This document shows positions 15,330 to 27,336 of a stretch of DNA of 64,000 bases, in pieces; positions within the stretch are counted from its first letter, which is position 1; each line of letters starts with the position of its first letter. Source of the stretch: Otis tarda (taxonomy: Eukaryota > Chordata > Aves > Otidiformes > Otididae). Below the pieces are notes generated by a model, which did no database searches, was not told the DNA's origin, and worked only from the letters and a program-made list of their open reading frames with translations. The position numbers and the translations under genes are program-made. The DNA is taken from NCBI GenBank assembly GCA_026413225.1, contig CM048552.1, positions 214,234,553 to 214,298,552 of the forward strand. The letters run 5' to 3'.

Positions 15330-17050
15330 GGCACAAGAGTCGGCAGCGAGATAATTCACCCCGATTTGCTACCTGCTGTGGTGGTAAAGAGGCCCTTTCC
15401 CCACAAGGCTCTGAGGCCAGCCATCCCAGCCCGCGGGGAGCGGGCAGAGGCCTTCTCCAAAAGGGCTGTTTCTGGCGTTTTAATCTCTCTTTTCAGCAGT
15501 CACAGAGGCAGGAAATGCCCATCAGGAAAAAGGTGTGAAAATCACAGACTATTTGGTTATTTCCAGGGAAACATCAGGAGTCTTTGCTGCCAGAGGATGT
15601 TGTACTATGATCCCATAATTTGCTGCTTTATGTAAAGTTTAACAATAGCTATTATGTACCTATAGTTAATTGTAAACATGGATTATAGCTAACTGTAAGC
15701 TTAAAACTACCACAGCTCTTTCCTACTCTGCTTGTGCAGCATCTCGAGCAACAGGGCTGTGGTTGCCATGCCTCTCTGCAAGACAAACATTTCAGTAAAT
15801 AGGACAGCTGTGGCTCCAGGGCAGATCTTCTGTGTTGTTTTTTTTTTTCCTTTTTTTTTTCCTCCTACGATGGTATCATCACCTCTGCAGTCCGGACATA
15901 GGGTTAAATTAGTAACAGCAGGGTGGGATTTCTCGCTTGAAACTTCTGTGGTGGCCAAAGGTGGGGGAAGTGGTGATTTTTTTTTAAACAGTTCAGGGAT
16001 TGTAGGGAATTCCAGGGGTCTGGTTGTGCCATTTCAATTAGAAATTATAATAACGGATAGAATTGATACATACTCGCACACTAGTGGGTAAATATGTTTG
16101 GGAAGTCTGGGAAGAGGCAGCAAAGGGAAGTCCTGCCTCGCAAACCTCCCAGAACGGAGGTCTCCCAAGCTTCGAGAGGGTGGGCAGGGTCTGACTGTTC
16201 GCGGTCCTCCCACGAAGGGCCGACGAAGGCAGTGGGAGCTGGGTGTTCGCTGCAAACTGGTTTGTCGTATTTTCAGTTTTCTTTGAACTTTTGTCTACAA
16301 AAAGAAACTGGACTAGATTTTTTCTAAGCAGCACGGCTGCTCTCTTGTTTGTAGGTCACTAGCGGCAGGGGATTGCAGGTTAGCACTAGTGGTGGTTCAA
16401 AATTAGACGGTTGATGGCCCCCATGCCCTGCAGCCATGTCCCACACCGCCTTCGTTTTTGGGCTGAACTGCTCAAGTTGTGCAGGACTGATGAGCAAAGA
16501 TCAGGTCTCCCTGAACACGCTGGGCCGCAACCAGCGCCACTCTGGGAACAGCGAGGTGGAGAAGACACCTCTGCCCTGGAGCTGGTACCGACCCTCGAAG
16601 GGAGGATGGAGAGTGGGGTGGGACCCTGGCCACCTGGGAGGGTGTCTGACATGGCCCCGCTGTTTAAGCTCTCTCCCAAACAAGGCTGCCGCATCCAAAC
16701 CCCTTTTGAGGTTTGGCTTCCTGGGCCAAACCCCGCCAGGACTCCGTTAACCACCGATGCTGTTTTGGGCCCTGTGTTTTTTGGCACCATTTTGCTGCCT
16801 CATTGAGACAAAGCCAGGCAAACCATGCAAGGAATACCAGTATAACCAGTATAGCACTAGTGAAACACCTCTCCTTCAAACACCCACCCCAGCATTGTCT
16901 GCAGGGAGCAGCGGGGAGGCAGCAGTGCCTGGAGCAGCTCTCCTCTTCGCCAGGGAAAGGACTGCTTTGCCACTAGATGTCAGTGGAGACGGTTTCCAGG
17001 GTGGGAAAAGCCTCGTGTTTCTCCTCACCTCCCTCCTCCCTCTTCCCTAG
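15330..17050. other. RPS3 upstream region, no recognisable gene
   Basis: GC-rich promoter flank grading into mixed sequence with T-runs near 15838-15860. Open frames at 16411-16806 and 16757-17050 (+) and 16386-16790 (-) have no family signature and fall in a GC-rich patch where chance frames are common. Confidence 0.5.
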
Positions 17051-17147
17051 GGATTCATTTGTCCAGGATTTGAGGGATGGCGCAGACATCGGCGAGACAG
17101 AGCCTGTCCGGATCGGCCCACGGTTCATTTTGCAAGGACGGCTGCCG
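17051..17147 (+). other. isolated exon-like segment of unknown identity
   Basis: A pyrimidine-rich acceptor (ctcttccctag, ending 17050) and a donor GTGAGG (17148) bound 97 nt. One frame is open throughout and protein-like, containing FVQDLRDGADIGETEPV and IGPRFILQGRLP. I do not recognise the family. The IGPRF string recalls the conserved motif of Brix-domain ribosome-biogenesis proteins, but the surroundings do not fit that domain. No convincing partner exon was found within several kb on either side, so it may be part of a diverged or lost gene or a chance match. Confidence 0.25.
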
Positions 17148-20100
17148 GTGAGGGACTTGTGTCCCGTTTTGTTGTTACCAAAGACCTTTCTCTTACTCCT
17201 GGTGTGTCCAACCATCACGCCCTTCCCTCCACCAACTCCTTCTCCTCTCTCTGGGCCTCTCCAAGCTTGGCTGTCCTACACCCTCCACCCTTCGACCTCT
17301 CTCCCCACCCTCTGCAGAGGGCTGGGACGCAGCAGGAGATGCTGTCCCTCACTCCTGTCCCCCTTTCCTGCTCCAGTTGTGCCCATTGTCCTCTGCTCCC
17401 GCTCTCTTCCCTCTCTCGGGCTGCCAAAACACACCAACCTCAGTAACCCCTGTCCTCCTCCTTCCTTTCATCTCTGTGAGAGCCCCTCTTTCCTCCCTCA
17501 CCCTTTTCCCTTCCTCAGCCCCTCCCTGGCCCATCCTCCTGTTTCTGGAGCCCGGCTGTGAACCAGCTCCCAAAAACGATCCAACACAAACACACATATA
17601 TTTTGGGGGAGGTTATTTAAAGCCCTGCTCCTTTCCCTGCTCCGGCCCAGCTCCATGGCAGCCTGTGAGCATCAAAGCGAAGGCAGAAAATTGCGGCAGG
17701 GGGATGGGGCCAGGCGGGAACATCTTGCTGAAAAGACCACAAAGGTGGTCAGGTGTGGGGTGGTCCTTGGGGAACCCACTGTGACAAGTTTTGGGGACAT
17801 CTACATTTGAGGGTAATGCCAGACCATCAGACACTGGCTTTGGAGAAGTGATGAGGAGCTGAGGATGTGTCTGTGCAGAAATCCAAGCCCAAGACACTAT
17901 TAACCACAGGCTCAAACAATTTTTAAGGAAAGACCCCCTAACCTGCACAAAACCCACTCTGTCTGTCCGTTTCCAGCTTCAGACCACAACACTTCCAGAG
18001 CAGGAAGTATCTGCCCAAGATCATTTTTTTTTAGGCTGAGTTTACCCAGGAGGGGCTGAACCAATGTATTTCTGGATCACATAAAGCCAGGGAAAGGCAC
18101 AACATTAGCAAAAAAGCCTGGCGCTGACGTCCATCGCCTTTTCCATGCCCTATTAAGGAGAAACTATGTGTTGTGTCAGCATTTCGGGGTCAACATCGAC
18201 AAGCGGAGCCGGGGTCAAGCTGCACCCTGGTACAAAGCAGGGGCCTCGGTGGCGTTAGGCAGCAAGGGAATGTCCCCTCTCCCCCCAGACGTGGCCTGGC
18301 TAAGCCAGTGGGCTCCGAGCCGTGGCCTTCGCAGCCTGGAACATTTCAGTCCCTTCCACAAATAGCAACATGGGATTCCTCCCTCAGCTATGTCCGTCCC
18401 CGTCTGCAGCGCGAGCCAGCCAGTGCGGCTCCCGGAGATACGTGGTGATGCTCAGAGATGCTGTTTGCAGCCAAAATGGGGATGGATGGATTCGTCTCCG
18501 CTCCATCCCTGCTGAAACAGAGCCTGGCAGCACCCCGAAAAAGCTGTGACATGCCACAACGATGCAGCCACTGGCTCCGGCTCCGGTCAGGACCCTCCGC
18601 CCGGCTCCCAGGCCCAGGGTGGGCACCCTCAGCCTCCCACCTGCCCCCAGTTGGTATTAAAAACCCCACCACAGCCCCCCCTCTGGCAGGCAGCACTTGG
18701 ATCCCTTGCACTCAAAACAGGTTCCCTTTCGCAGCCACGGGCAGGAACAAATGCAAGGGACGCACGGGAGGGACGTTGCCCCCCGACGTGGCATTTGGCA
18801 GCACCGGGAACCCCCCTGTGCCCCTTGCAGGTGCCGGGGGGTTAGCGGCAGGTTTCCTCGCTGCGGGGGAAGCCGGCTTAGAGCAGGTTTGGGAATCGGG
18901 AACTGTCCTGCCTCCCCCCAGCTCCTTTCATTGCCCAGACAGCAACATGGTTTATGGCAGCCGAAGGCCATTGAACAGCCTCAATTAAACCGGCATCCCC
19001 GCGTTTTTCTCCCCGGGAACCTGGCTCCTGTTCAGAGCATCCAGGAGGGGCTGGCAGCCCTGCGCAGTGAAAGGGCCAGGACAGCCAGCGGCTTTCCCAG
19101 CCTGCAGGCGCGCTGGATTTTGGAATACCCTGTGCTTTCTCTGGGTGTTGGGAGCAAACGTCCTGCCTGGGAATGTCCCCGATTACCATCACTGCTGCTT
19201 TCACGTGGGAAAATAATACCGGCGCTGCAGGGAGATCCTGCAGGCACCCAAGGACTGCGCTGGCTCTGCGAAGGATGAAAGCATCAGGGAACAGCCTCGT
19301 GGTCATCAAAACCGCACCGGGACAGATTGGTCTGGGCAGAAGCAGAGGGCCTGCCACTTCCCACTGTGCCGAGACAGCCGTTCCCCGGCGACACGGTGCA
19401 GCCGCAGCCCGATCCAGCCTCTTCCACCTTCGTGCACTGAGCAAGAAGCAAACTGAATTTCACGAGAGAGAGGGAGGTGAGGCAAAACTTCAGCCCCATG
19501 ATCCCTCCTGCTCAGACACCTGATTTTTTGGGGTATGAGCTCAGGACAGGACAGGCCCCGCCACCTCTCTGGATATGCCTCGCGAGCCTGTTTCTTCCCA
19601 TTTCTCTCCCTGCGAAAACAAGCTGCAGCGCGGTCTTTGGGGCCATGCTACGGGGGGATTTCAAAAGCCTCAGCAGAGACCTTGTCTCCATCTGCGGCGA
19701 ACCCCGAAAGAGCCGGTCGTCGCTATGAACCCTCCTCCAAGCTCTGGCTCTGAAGACACACCTCCTTCCCCAAAAAGCTTTTTGGGTGTTGGAGGGATGG
19801 CGCTCCTGCTCCTAAAATACCCTTTTCACAGCAGCTGAGCTTGTCTGCTTGCAGCCGCAGGGCTGGAGCTGGTGATAAAGCAAAGGGTGGCTGTTTGGAA
19901 GGATCCATCTGGATATGGAGTTATTGACTGAGGCCAATAGATGGTCTCAAACAGATGGGCTCTCTGCGGATGGCTGTCTCCCAGTAGGGCAGCGCTGTCG
20001 GGGCAGAGACTCCTGGACCTGTGACGCTGGACCGACGGCCCGTGCGGTGCTCACCAGACCCTGCTCACCTGCAGGCCTGAGGAACGGCAAGGAGGAGCTG

Positions 20101-23100
20101 TGGAGGCCCAAGATGGCCTCTGCAAGTGAAGAGCTGCCCCCAGCAACAAGAAATCTCATGGTCACTGTTACAGGAATAACCAAATCATTAAAAGGACGGG
20201 AAAAAAAAAAAAATGCACTTATGCCAGTCAGCTCCTGACCGCATTTCTCAGCGGCGAGGAAGCTCTCCTGTAATGGCGTGGTCTCAGGGGAGAATGTCTG
20301 CTATGGGAAACGGAGCGCAGAGCAGAAATCTCAGCCCAAGCCGAGCCCCCGCTGCGGGCTGGGAGCTGCGTTGCAGGGAACCGGGGTAACATATACAGGG
20401 AGCCAAGGGCAGAAGCTCTCTTCACCTCGCTATTGGAGGGTGCTGAGTAACCTCCTCGTGGAGTCTTTCATTGCATAAGGAGCCATTCCCCCGAAGCAGA
20501 GTAATCTGAGCATGAGCAATCCAAAATATCTACTTGGATGAATATCTGTTCAGACACACGTTGTGGTTTTATCATTCAGACTTGTTTCCAGCAGTTCTGC
20601 CCAGCTGGGATGAGGTCCAGGTGATAGGATAGGGCATGAGACCCATCTCCTCGATGCATCTACCCAACTTTGTGTCCGTAGGATGCTGTTGTCTCCACAT
20701 GGCCTGTAAGGGGTCCCAAACTGGGCCATCATCATCCTCAGAGGGACAAGCTGCCTGTCCCATACTCCTGAGACCCTAACCCCCTTCCAAAGCTCCCAGG
20801 CCCTGCTGTGACACCAAGAAACAAGACCAACGGCAACGCTCCAAGTTGAACCTACGTCCCACCACCTTTTTGTACAGCAGCCGGAGGCCTAGAAAAGAAA
20901 AACATCCAAACCATCGTGCCTACAACCAGCGATTTCATCAGCCACACCACGGAGTTAATGAGTTTTCCCAGCAAGCAGCTGTGCAAAATGAAACCCAGGG
21001 TAGAGATGGACAAGATGAGATCGTTTGCATTAAATGAACGGAGACTGGTCCTGGAAAGTAATTCAAGTAGAGAGATGATGAATTGCAAGCACCGGTTGTA
21101 AAGCATTTGTAAAGTCGGGCTCAGATGGGAGCTTTATTGCGAGAGCCGGAGTGTTATAGTTTATTGCTGCAGTTGGAGCAGCTGCTACCGTTCGAGTTGA
21201 ATTGCCGTGTCTGGTATAAACCCTCGCACCGAGTTACTCACAACTCCCTGGCAGCTCTGGAAAAGTTCCTGAGAAACATGTCCTGCCCCCAAGGAGCTGG
21301 TTACCTTACGGGGAGCCCAAGCCCTGCTCTGGTGAGCCCCTTTCCGCGTGGAGCAAGCCGAGGAAGCTGTCAGAGCGGAGTGAGATGGAGTGGAAACGCA
21401 GCCGGGAGGAGCGGGAGTCAGGGCCGCGTTTGCAGGCCTTTTGTAAATATTTCGCACGCAGGAGGATTTACTGCTTCTTGGCTTGGCAAGAACACAGGGG
21501 ACTGAGTCCAGCAGTGGAAGGTGCTGCGATCCTGCAGCCCAGGGAGGGAGAGAATGCTGTATTTCCAGGCAGAGACGGTGCTCAGCTGCCCCAATCCTTT
21601 CTCCTTCCCTACAGGGAAGACTTCACACGTGTGAGAACGCGGTTAAAGCTTTCGCGCGACAAGCCTTGAAAAATCAACATCCCTAAACTTACAGGTGGGC
21701 AAACTTAGAACTTCTACACCAGAACTCTTCTGGGCTTCATTTGTAAATCGCAGCAACCACCAAGCCGTGACCGAAATGCCGGGCTCGATTGTAATCCCGG
21801 CCCGTTACCTCCATTAAAGCAGATAAATTGTTGACGGTGTTTTCATGGCCGTTCACAGACAGGTCCATCACTCTGGCACTTTCCTTTGGGCATCTGCCCC
21901 GCTAAACAAAGATTTTGCTTCACTGCCTGGATTCACTTAAAGGACTTTAAAGCACATTAGTAAATAATTTATTCTTCCTTTAAAAACAGGAAATGAAATA
22001 AGGACGCTTGGTGTGCTATTTAGCTGGAAATTGTTCGGCTCTTTACTATTTAATGAACCGACCGGCTGCTAACAGAGGTCATTCCAGCAGCTCACACCCC
22101 GGCTCGATGGCTCTGCACAAGGTAGGTAAATTGAAACTTTAATGGGCAGTTCGAGGTGAGCAGTTTGCCCTGGTAGTATCACTTGAAACCCATCAGCTTA
22201 AATAAGTGATTCTTAATCAGCTTTCAAAGCTCCGGGAAATAAGCAGAGGGCAGGAGGTGGCTGTTTTCCCCTGCATACCGCACTTTACGATGATTTATGG
22301 CTGCATCTGTATCAGACACGCTGAGATAAGGTCGGTCTCAAAGGCCGTTACCTGCTCCTCCGTGCACTCCCCGAAATGGCAGCTCGTGGTTTAACCGCTC
22401 GCCGTGGTGACGTGACACGGGAGGATGTGGGGAGCCCAGGGCTCTGTCGAGATGGATGTGGGTGTGCATGCACTCAGCATGGGGAGAAAGCAGGGAAAAA
22501 GGAGGGAAAAGGGGGTTGCTTTTGCTCCTCTGGCTGGCGAGCGAGGAACGGCGCAGGTGCTCCGTGCCCCAAACCAGCACAGATCCTGCAGGAGGCATTT
22601 TTGCTGTTAATACTGAAAAAAAGCGGAGAGTGGGAAAGTGCCGCGGCGCCAAGTTGCAGACCCCTCGCTTCCTGCCGCTGCTTTTTGCCCCTAACCCACG
22701 GCAGCACGCGGTGCCCGCTGTCGGCGGTGTCATCTGCAGCGTTCGGGCTGCTGTCACGAGAGATGTTCAGGCCTCGTTAGCTCGTCTGGACAAAGCCTCC
22801 CGAGCTCACGGTGAGCTCACCACTGCGGCGTTGGGCCGACGAGGGCTCTCCCTGCTGCTGCTGCGTTTCTCTGGCTACCTCTTCACGTGGCTTGTGATTT
22901 TCTGCTGGGAAGCTGGTCCCCGAGGGAAGTTAAGAGTGAAAAAGCACAGCCTGAAACCTCGATGTGCCTTCTCCCCACTGTGCTGCTACCTACAGCTCCT
23001 TTCTGTGCTGGGTAATGAGGTGATTAAAAGCAATAATGACAGCAGGAGACATACAGCCCCAGAAAATTACACCCCTGTTGTATTTTTTTTCGCAAAAACG

Positions 23101-24679
23101 CCGGGCCGCATCGGAGATTAACTGCTGAGGAGCCAGCAAACATTTCTTAATGGTCCAGAGGCCCAAGCATCGTGGTGGGATCGCTGGGTGTTGCACACAA
23201 GGTCTTTCCCTTTTGCACGGGGGTGCACGTGTGGGCACACAGGTCTCTCTCCCCAGGGCTCTGAGCAGTGACATGTTTTCCACATCTTCCTGGTGCACAC
23301 CTACCCCGCTACGATGGAAATGCCACTTATTTCACTGCTGTGAAAGGGGACAGGCAAGAGAAGAACACACAGGGAGCTGCAGCGGTTCGGCAGAGAAGAG
23401 GACGCAGGTGCCTTATCCACTGCACCGGTGCTTCGTTTCCCACGCCTCCCCACGTGCGCCCCGTCACCGACTGCAATCGGCTCAGCCCGTATTACTCCCT
23501 TTTTCTCCCAAACAGGAATCGTGCTCCCGTTGTTCCGAACTGCCAGCAGCCATATGGCCTAAGACAAATCCCTGTCTCTGCTGTTCTTCGCCCAAACTCT
23601 GGGAAACAATGCGTAAGAGCACAGGTTTATAAATACACTTTTAAAATACCTCCCCCGCCCGTCCTTCTGGTAATGGAAAATGTCAGCACTGGCCCCAGCC
23701 CCAACGGGAGAATCGCAGGACTCCCGCTGACATCCCATGCTGGCACTGCGTCATTTGGGGATGGATCACGAGCCCGCCCCGGTTCCGGGCTCGGCGTGTG
23801 GCACCGGCGAGCAGAGCCTTGGCAAGCGGCTCGGGGGCACCCGTGCCAACGTGCACAACGAGCCCTGAATCCCATCGCTACCACGGGCATCAGACCGGAG
23901 CACGAAGATCAGGTTTGGAGCGGTTTAACTGGCCTCTTTTTTTTTTTTTTTTCCTCCTTCTTTGTAGTGCAAAGCAAAGCAGTTGGCACAGCTCTGCAGA
24001 GCTGTTTCTCTGAGGAGCACAGATGCACAGGGTTTCTCCACCTGGCTTCCTCCTGCGTAGCTGCTCTTGGTGCCGTTCATGCAGCCCTGGCTGTGGCCAC
24101 CATCAAACAGTTGCTGTGGACCCGGCAGCATCGCTATAGGTGCTACAGGGCCTGTTCCAGTCATTCCCTCCTTTACCTGCCGCCCCCCAGATGCAGCCAG
24201 CAGCTTGCTTTCACGCTATTACAGTCGAGTGAATAAAACCCCGAATAAAACTACAGCCGTATCAACAGCCTGTGTATAATGAGGCCATCAAACACCAGAC
24301 ACCGAGGCTGGGCGACATTAAATTGGCCGTACTCAAACAAATTAACCGCCGGTTAGGTGTCTCTATAAACACGCAACACCTACGCTCTCGTCTCTGGGGC
24401 AGGCACGCAGCCACCTTCCAGAGCCACGTGCTGTTGAAGAGCTCGGAAATCTGTTACGCTGCAGAATGAGAAGAGATCGCTGCAGAATGATAGAGATTGG
24501 AGAGGTTTTTTTAATGGGAGTCTGGGGATTTGGAGGATGCAGGATTTTCCCTACTTGGAGGAATGAGAGAGGAGCGATGCTCATCCCAGCCTGATTGCGA
24601 CACGGCGAATGAAAGCAAAACTGATGGTGAAAGACTCCGGGTGGGGAGCAATAAATAAAATAAAAAATAAAAAATCTAA
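17148..24679. other. gene-free stretch, no recognised feature
   Basis: Mostly GC-rich up to about 19.9 kb, CT-rich at 17.17-17.54 kb (the source of long Pro/Leu/Ser frames), then mixed. 20.9-22.3 kb is lower in GC and free of repeats, with several TAAT/ATTA-rich patches. A run of 16 T lies at 23937-23952. No known coding family, tRNA or rRNA was seen. Confidence 0.5.
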
Positions 24680-24889
24680 AAAATGTCTTACACTGAGGGT
24701 GGTGGAGCAGTGTCCCAGGTTGCCCAGAGAGGTGGTGGATGCCCCATCCCTGGAAACATTCCAGGCCAGGTTGGCCAGGGCTCTGAGCAACCTGATGTGG
24801 TTGGAGATGTCCCTGCTCCTGGCAGGGGGGTTGGACTGGGTGGGCTTTAATGGTCCCTTCCAACCCAAACCATCCCATGATTCTATGAA
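24680..24889 (+). repeat. CR1 LINE 3' end, young subfamily, 5'-truncated
   Basis: From cactgagggtggtggagcag through gcagggggg to the tail cccatgattctatga. Covers the last part of ORF2 and the short 3'UTR. Confidence 0.95.
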
Positions 24890-26566
24890 TAACACGTAAG
24901 ACCTGAAAGGGGCCAGAAATCAGCAACGTTTGCTCTGTCTCCAAGACACTGCACTTCTCCGTGGAGCCATCCATCTGGGAGGATGACTTCAAAACACTTT
25001 AAGCAAACTGGAAGCAAGTTCGGCTGAAGCGACTTGTTGAGGCTGCAGCAGGAGTCAGTGGAAGGGCAGATCTCGATGCCCAGACACTTGGGTCTCAGAG
25101 CTGCACCTCAAAAGATTTCAGCTGTCTCGTCTCCCTCTTTGGGCTAGGGGAAGCAAAACTACTTTGCAATGCAGAGAATGAAGATGAAGGCATCAAAGAG
25201 GTGGCATCTTGTAATCCAACACCCAGGCTCCTCGGGGAGGCTCTCTGATCCTCCTGGCTGACCTCCATCCTGCCGTTCCTCCTAATGGCTGTTGGCAAGA
25301 GGACAGACCGAGCACTGACGGGGCAAAGCACTCCCTGAGGTCCCATCGCCAGCCGAGTCGCGGGGTCCCAGCCCGTCCTGCACAATATTTACATCTGATC
25401 TTTGTAACTCTCGGTTTGCCAGGCTGCCGGCTCCGTGAAAACCCCGGGGTCGGCCAGGAACATTTTCAGGCTCGGGACAGCTGGTGCGGAAGCGGAGCGG
25501 GAGCCATTCATGAGCAGCCTGGCAATAACCTGGTTCTTGCTTTGCCCTGCTCCCTCTGGCAATTCTCCACCCCCAAGAAACAGCGGAGAGCAGCAGTGAG
25601 AAAATGGCTGTCAGTCTATGCACAAGGTTATTTTCTAGGACATTAACCAGAGCCACGGAAGCCGGCTTGCAAGAGACCCATGAAGAGTGAAAAGACCTGA
25701 CCAGAATGCAAAAGCTGAGCCGCAAACTTAACACTTTTTTTTATATATATATATATATATATATCTTTTTAAAAAATAGCTTCAAAGAAAGGGTGAGCTC
25801 TAAGCAGTGTTAGCAGTTTGAGTGGCTATTTGCTTTAGAAAACAAGCAGTTTCAGCAAAATTATCAAATGCCTGCCGTCCAGAAAGCTCTTATTCTCAGC
25901 GTCTCAGCTATCCGCGTCTCCAAATAAAATACGACACAACTGTTTTGCGGGGGCTAATAAATAAATGAAAAGTATTTACCAAGCCTGCTTTTCTGTAGGA
26001 ATAATGCCCCTAACATCCCAGAATTGTCTCCATCTACGTCTGGCTAGGACTTCAAATCAATAAATCGTCTCTTCATCCTCGGATTAGCTCAGTCAGATCA
26101 TTTCGAAAGCAGCGGCAGCAGTTCCCCGCTATTAGTCGCAACAGCTCCGCCAGCAGAATTAACGTGAGATCCCCCTCGTTATCCGAGAACAATCACACTG
26201 CCAGCGTCCTTGGGTAAGAATTTGCGCTGACCTCGGCAACAATTTGCGTTAGGCTGAGAATGGGCTGCGATACGGGTTTCCTTTCCAGGAACATTAACTG
26301 CCTGGCGTGTTTTTGTCTTCTCGCACCCAGCGTTGCTCTCCGCTGCAAGAGCCGGGGTGCCGATACATCGGCTCAGGGAAGCAGCGCTGATCTACAGCAT
26401 GGGGAGACCTGGCCTTGCAAAGCCAACCTCAATCAAAAGCCAACTAGTATGAGATGTTCCAAAGATGAGAGCTGGGTTAAAGGAGATCGCAACAGTAGAT
26501 TTACGGGTGCACCTTGTGGTTCAGCCATCTCTCTCCTCTGCTGCAGTCCCTCAAATCCTTCAAACC
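24890..26566. other. gene-free stretch between two CR1 copies
   Basis: Contains a (TA)n microsatellite at 25742-25764 and AT-rich sequence up to about 26.25 kb. No coding family seen. Confidence 0.5.
25742..25764. repeat. (TA)n microsatellite
   Basis: Uninterrupted alternating T and A for about 11 units, following a T-run. Confidence 0.95.
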
Positions 26567-27336
26567 AGGCCAAGTGCAAGGTCCTGCATGTGAGGCAGGG
26601 CAATCCCAGGCACAAATCCAGGCTGGGTGGAGAACGGATGGAGAGCAGCCCTGATGAGAAGGACTTGGGGGTGCTGGTGGGCGAGAAGCTCAACACGAGC
26701 CGGCAACGTGCGCTCCCAGCCCAGAAACCAACGGCACCCTGGGCTGCATCCCCAGCAGCGTGGGCAGCAGGGCGACGGAGGGGATTCTGCCCCTCTGCTC
26801 CGCTCTGGTGAGACCCCCCTGCAGCGCTGCATCCAGCTCTGGAGCCCCCAGCATCAGAAGGACGTGGAGCTGCTGGAGAGGGTCCAGAGGAGGCCACGCA
26901 GATGCTGAGAGGGCTGGAGCAGCTCTGCTGTGAGGCCAGGCTGAGAGAGCTGGGGCTGTTCAGCCTGGAGAAGAGGAGGCTCCGGGGAGAGCTGAGAGCG
27001 GCTCCCAGTGCCCAAAGGGGGCTGCAGGAAAGGTGGGGAGAGACTCTTCAGCAGGGCCTGCTGGGACAGGATGAGGGGTCATGGTTTTAAAATAGAAGGA
27101 AGCAGATTCAGACTGGATATAAGGAAGAATTTTTTTACTGTGAGGGTGGTGGAGCACTGTCCCAGGTTGCCCAGAGAGGCGGTGGATGCCCCATCCCTGG
27201 AAACATTCCAGGCCAGGTTGGCCGGGGCTCTGAGCAACCTGATGTGGTTGGAGATGTCCCTGCTCCTGGCAGGGGGGTTGGGCTGGGTGGGCTTTGAAGG
27301 TCTCTTCCCACCCAAACCCTTCTGTGATTCCATGAT
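26567..27336 (+). repeat. CR1 LINE, longest copy in the window (about 770 bp)
   Basis: Begins in the part of ORF2 after the reverse-transcriptase catalytic core ([31 protein letters not shown]), continues through [18 protein letters not shown] and ends with tctgtgattccatgat. Several frame disruptions lie in the ORF2 tail, two of them shared with the other young copies (see findings). Confidence 0.97.

Noticed and set aside
16977-17561. 194-codon + strand frame
   Set aside because: It is mostly Pro/Leu/Ser from a CT-rich stretch. Only the part at 17051-17147 looks exon-like, and there the frame is bounded by splice signals.
18878-19444. 188-codon minus-strand frame
   Set aside because: GC-rich chance frame, no domain, no conserved pattern.
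23268-24236. Longest single open frame in the window (322 codons, +)
   Set aside because: Runs through a 16-T homopolymer (a Phe run), has no domain or conserved motif, and lies in GC-rich sequence where long chance frames are common; no splice or promoter context supports it.
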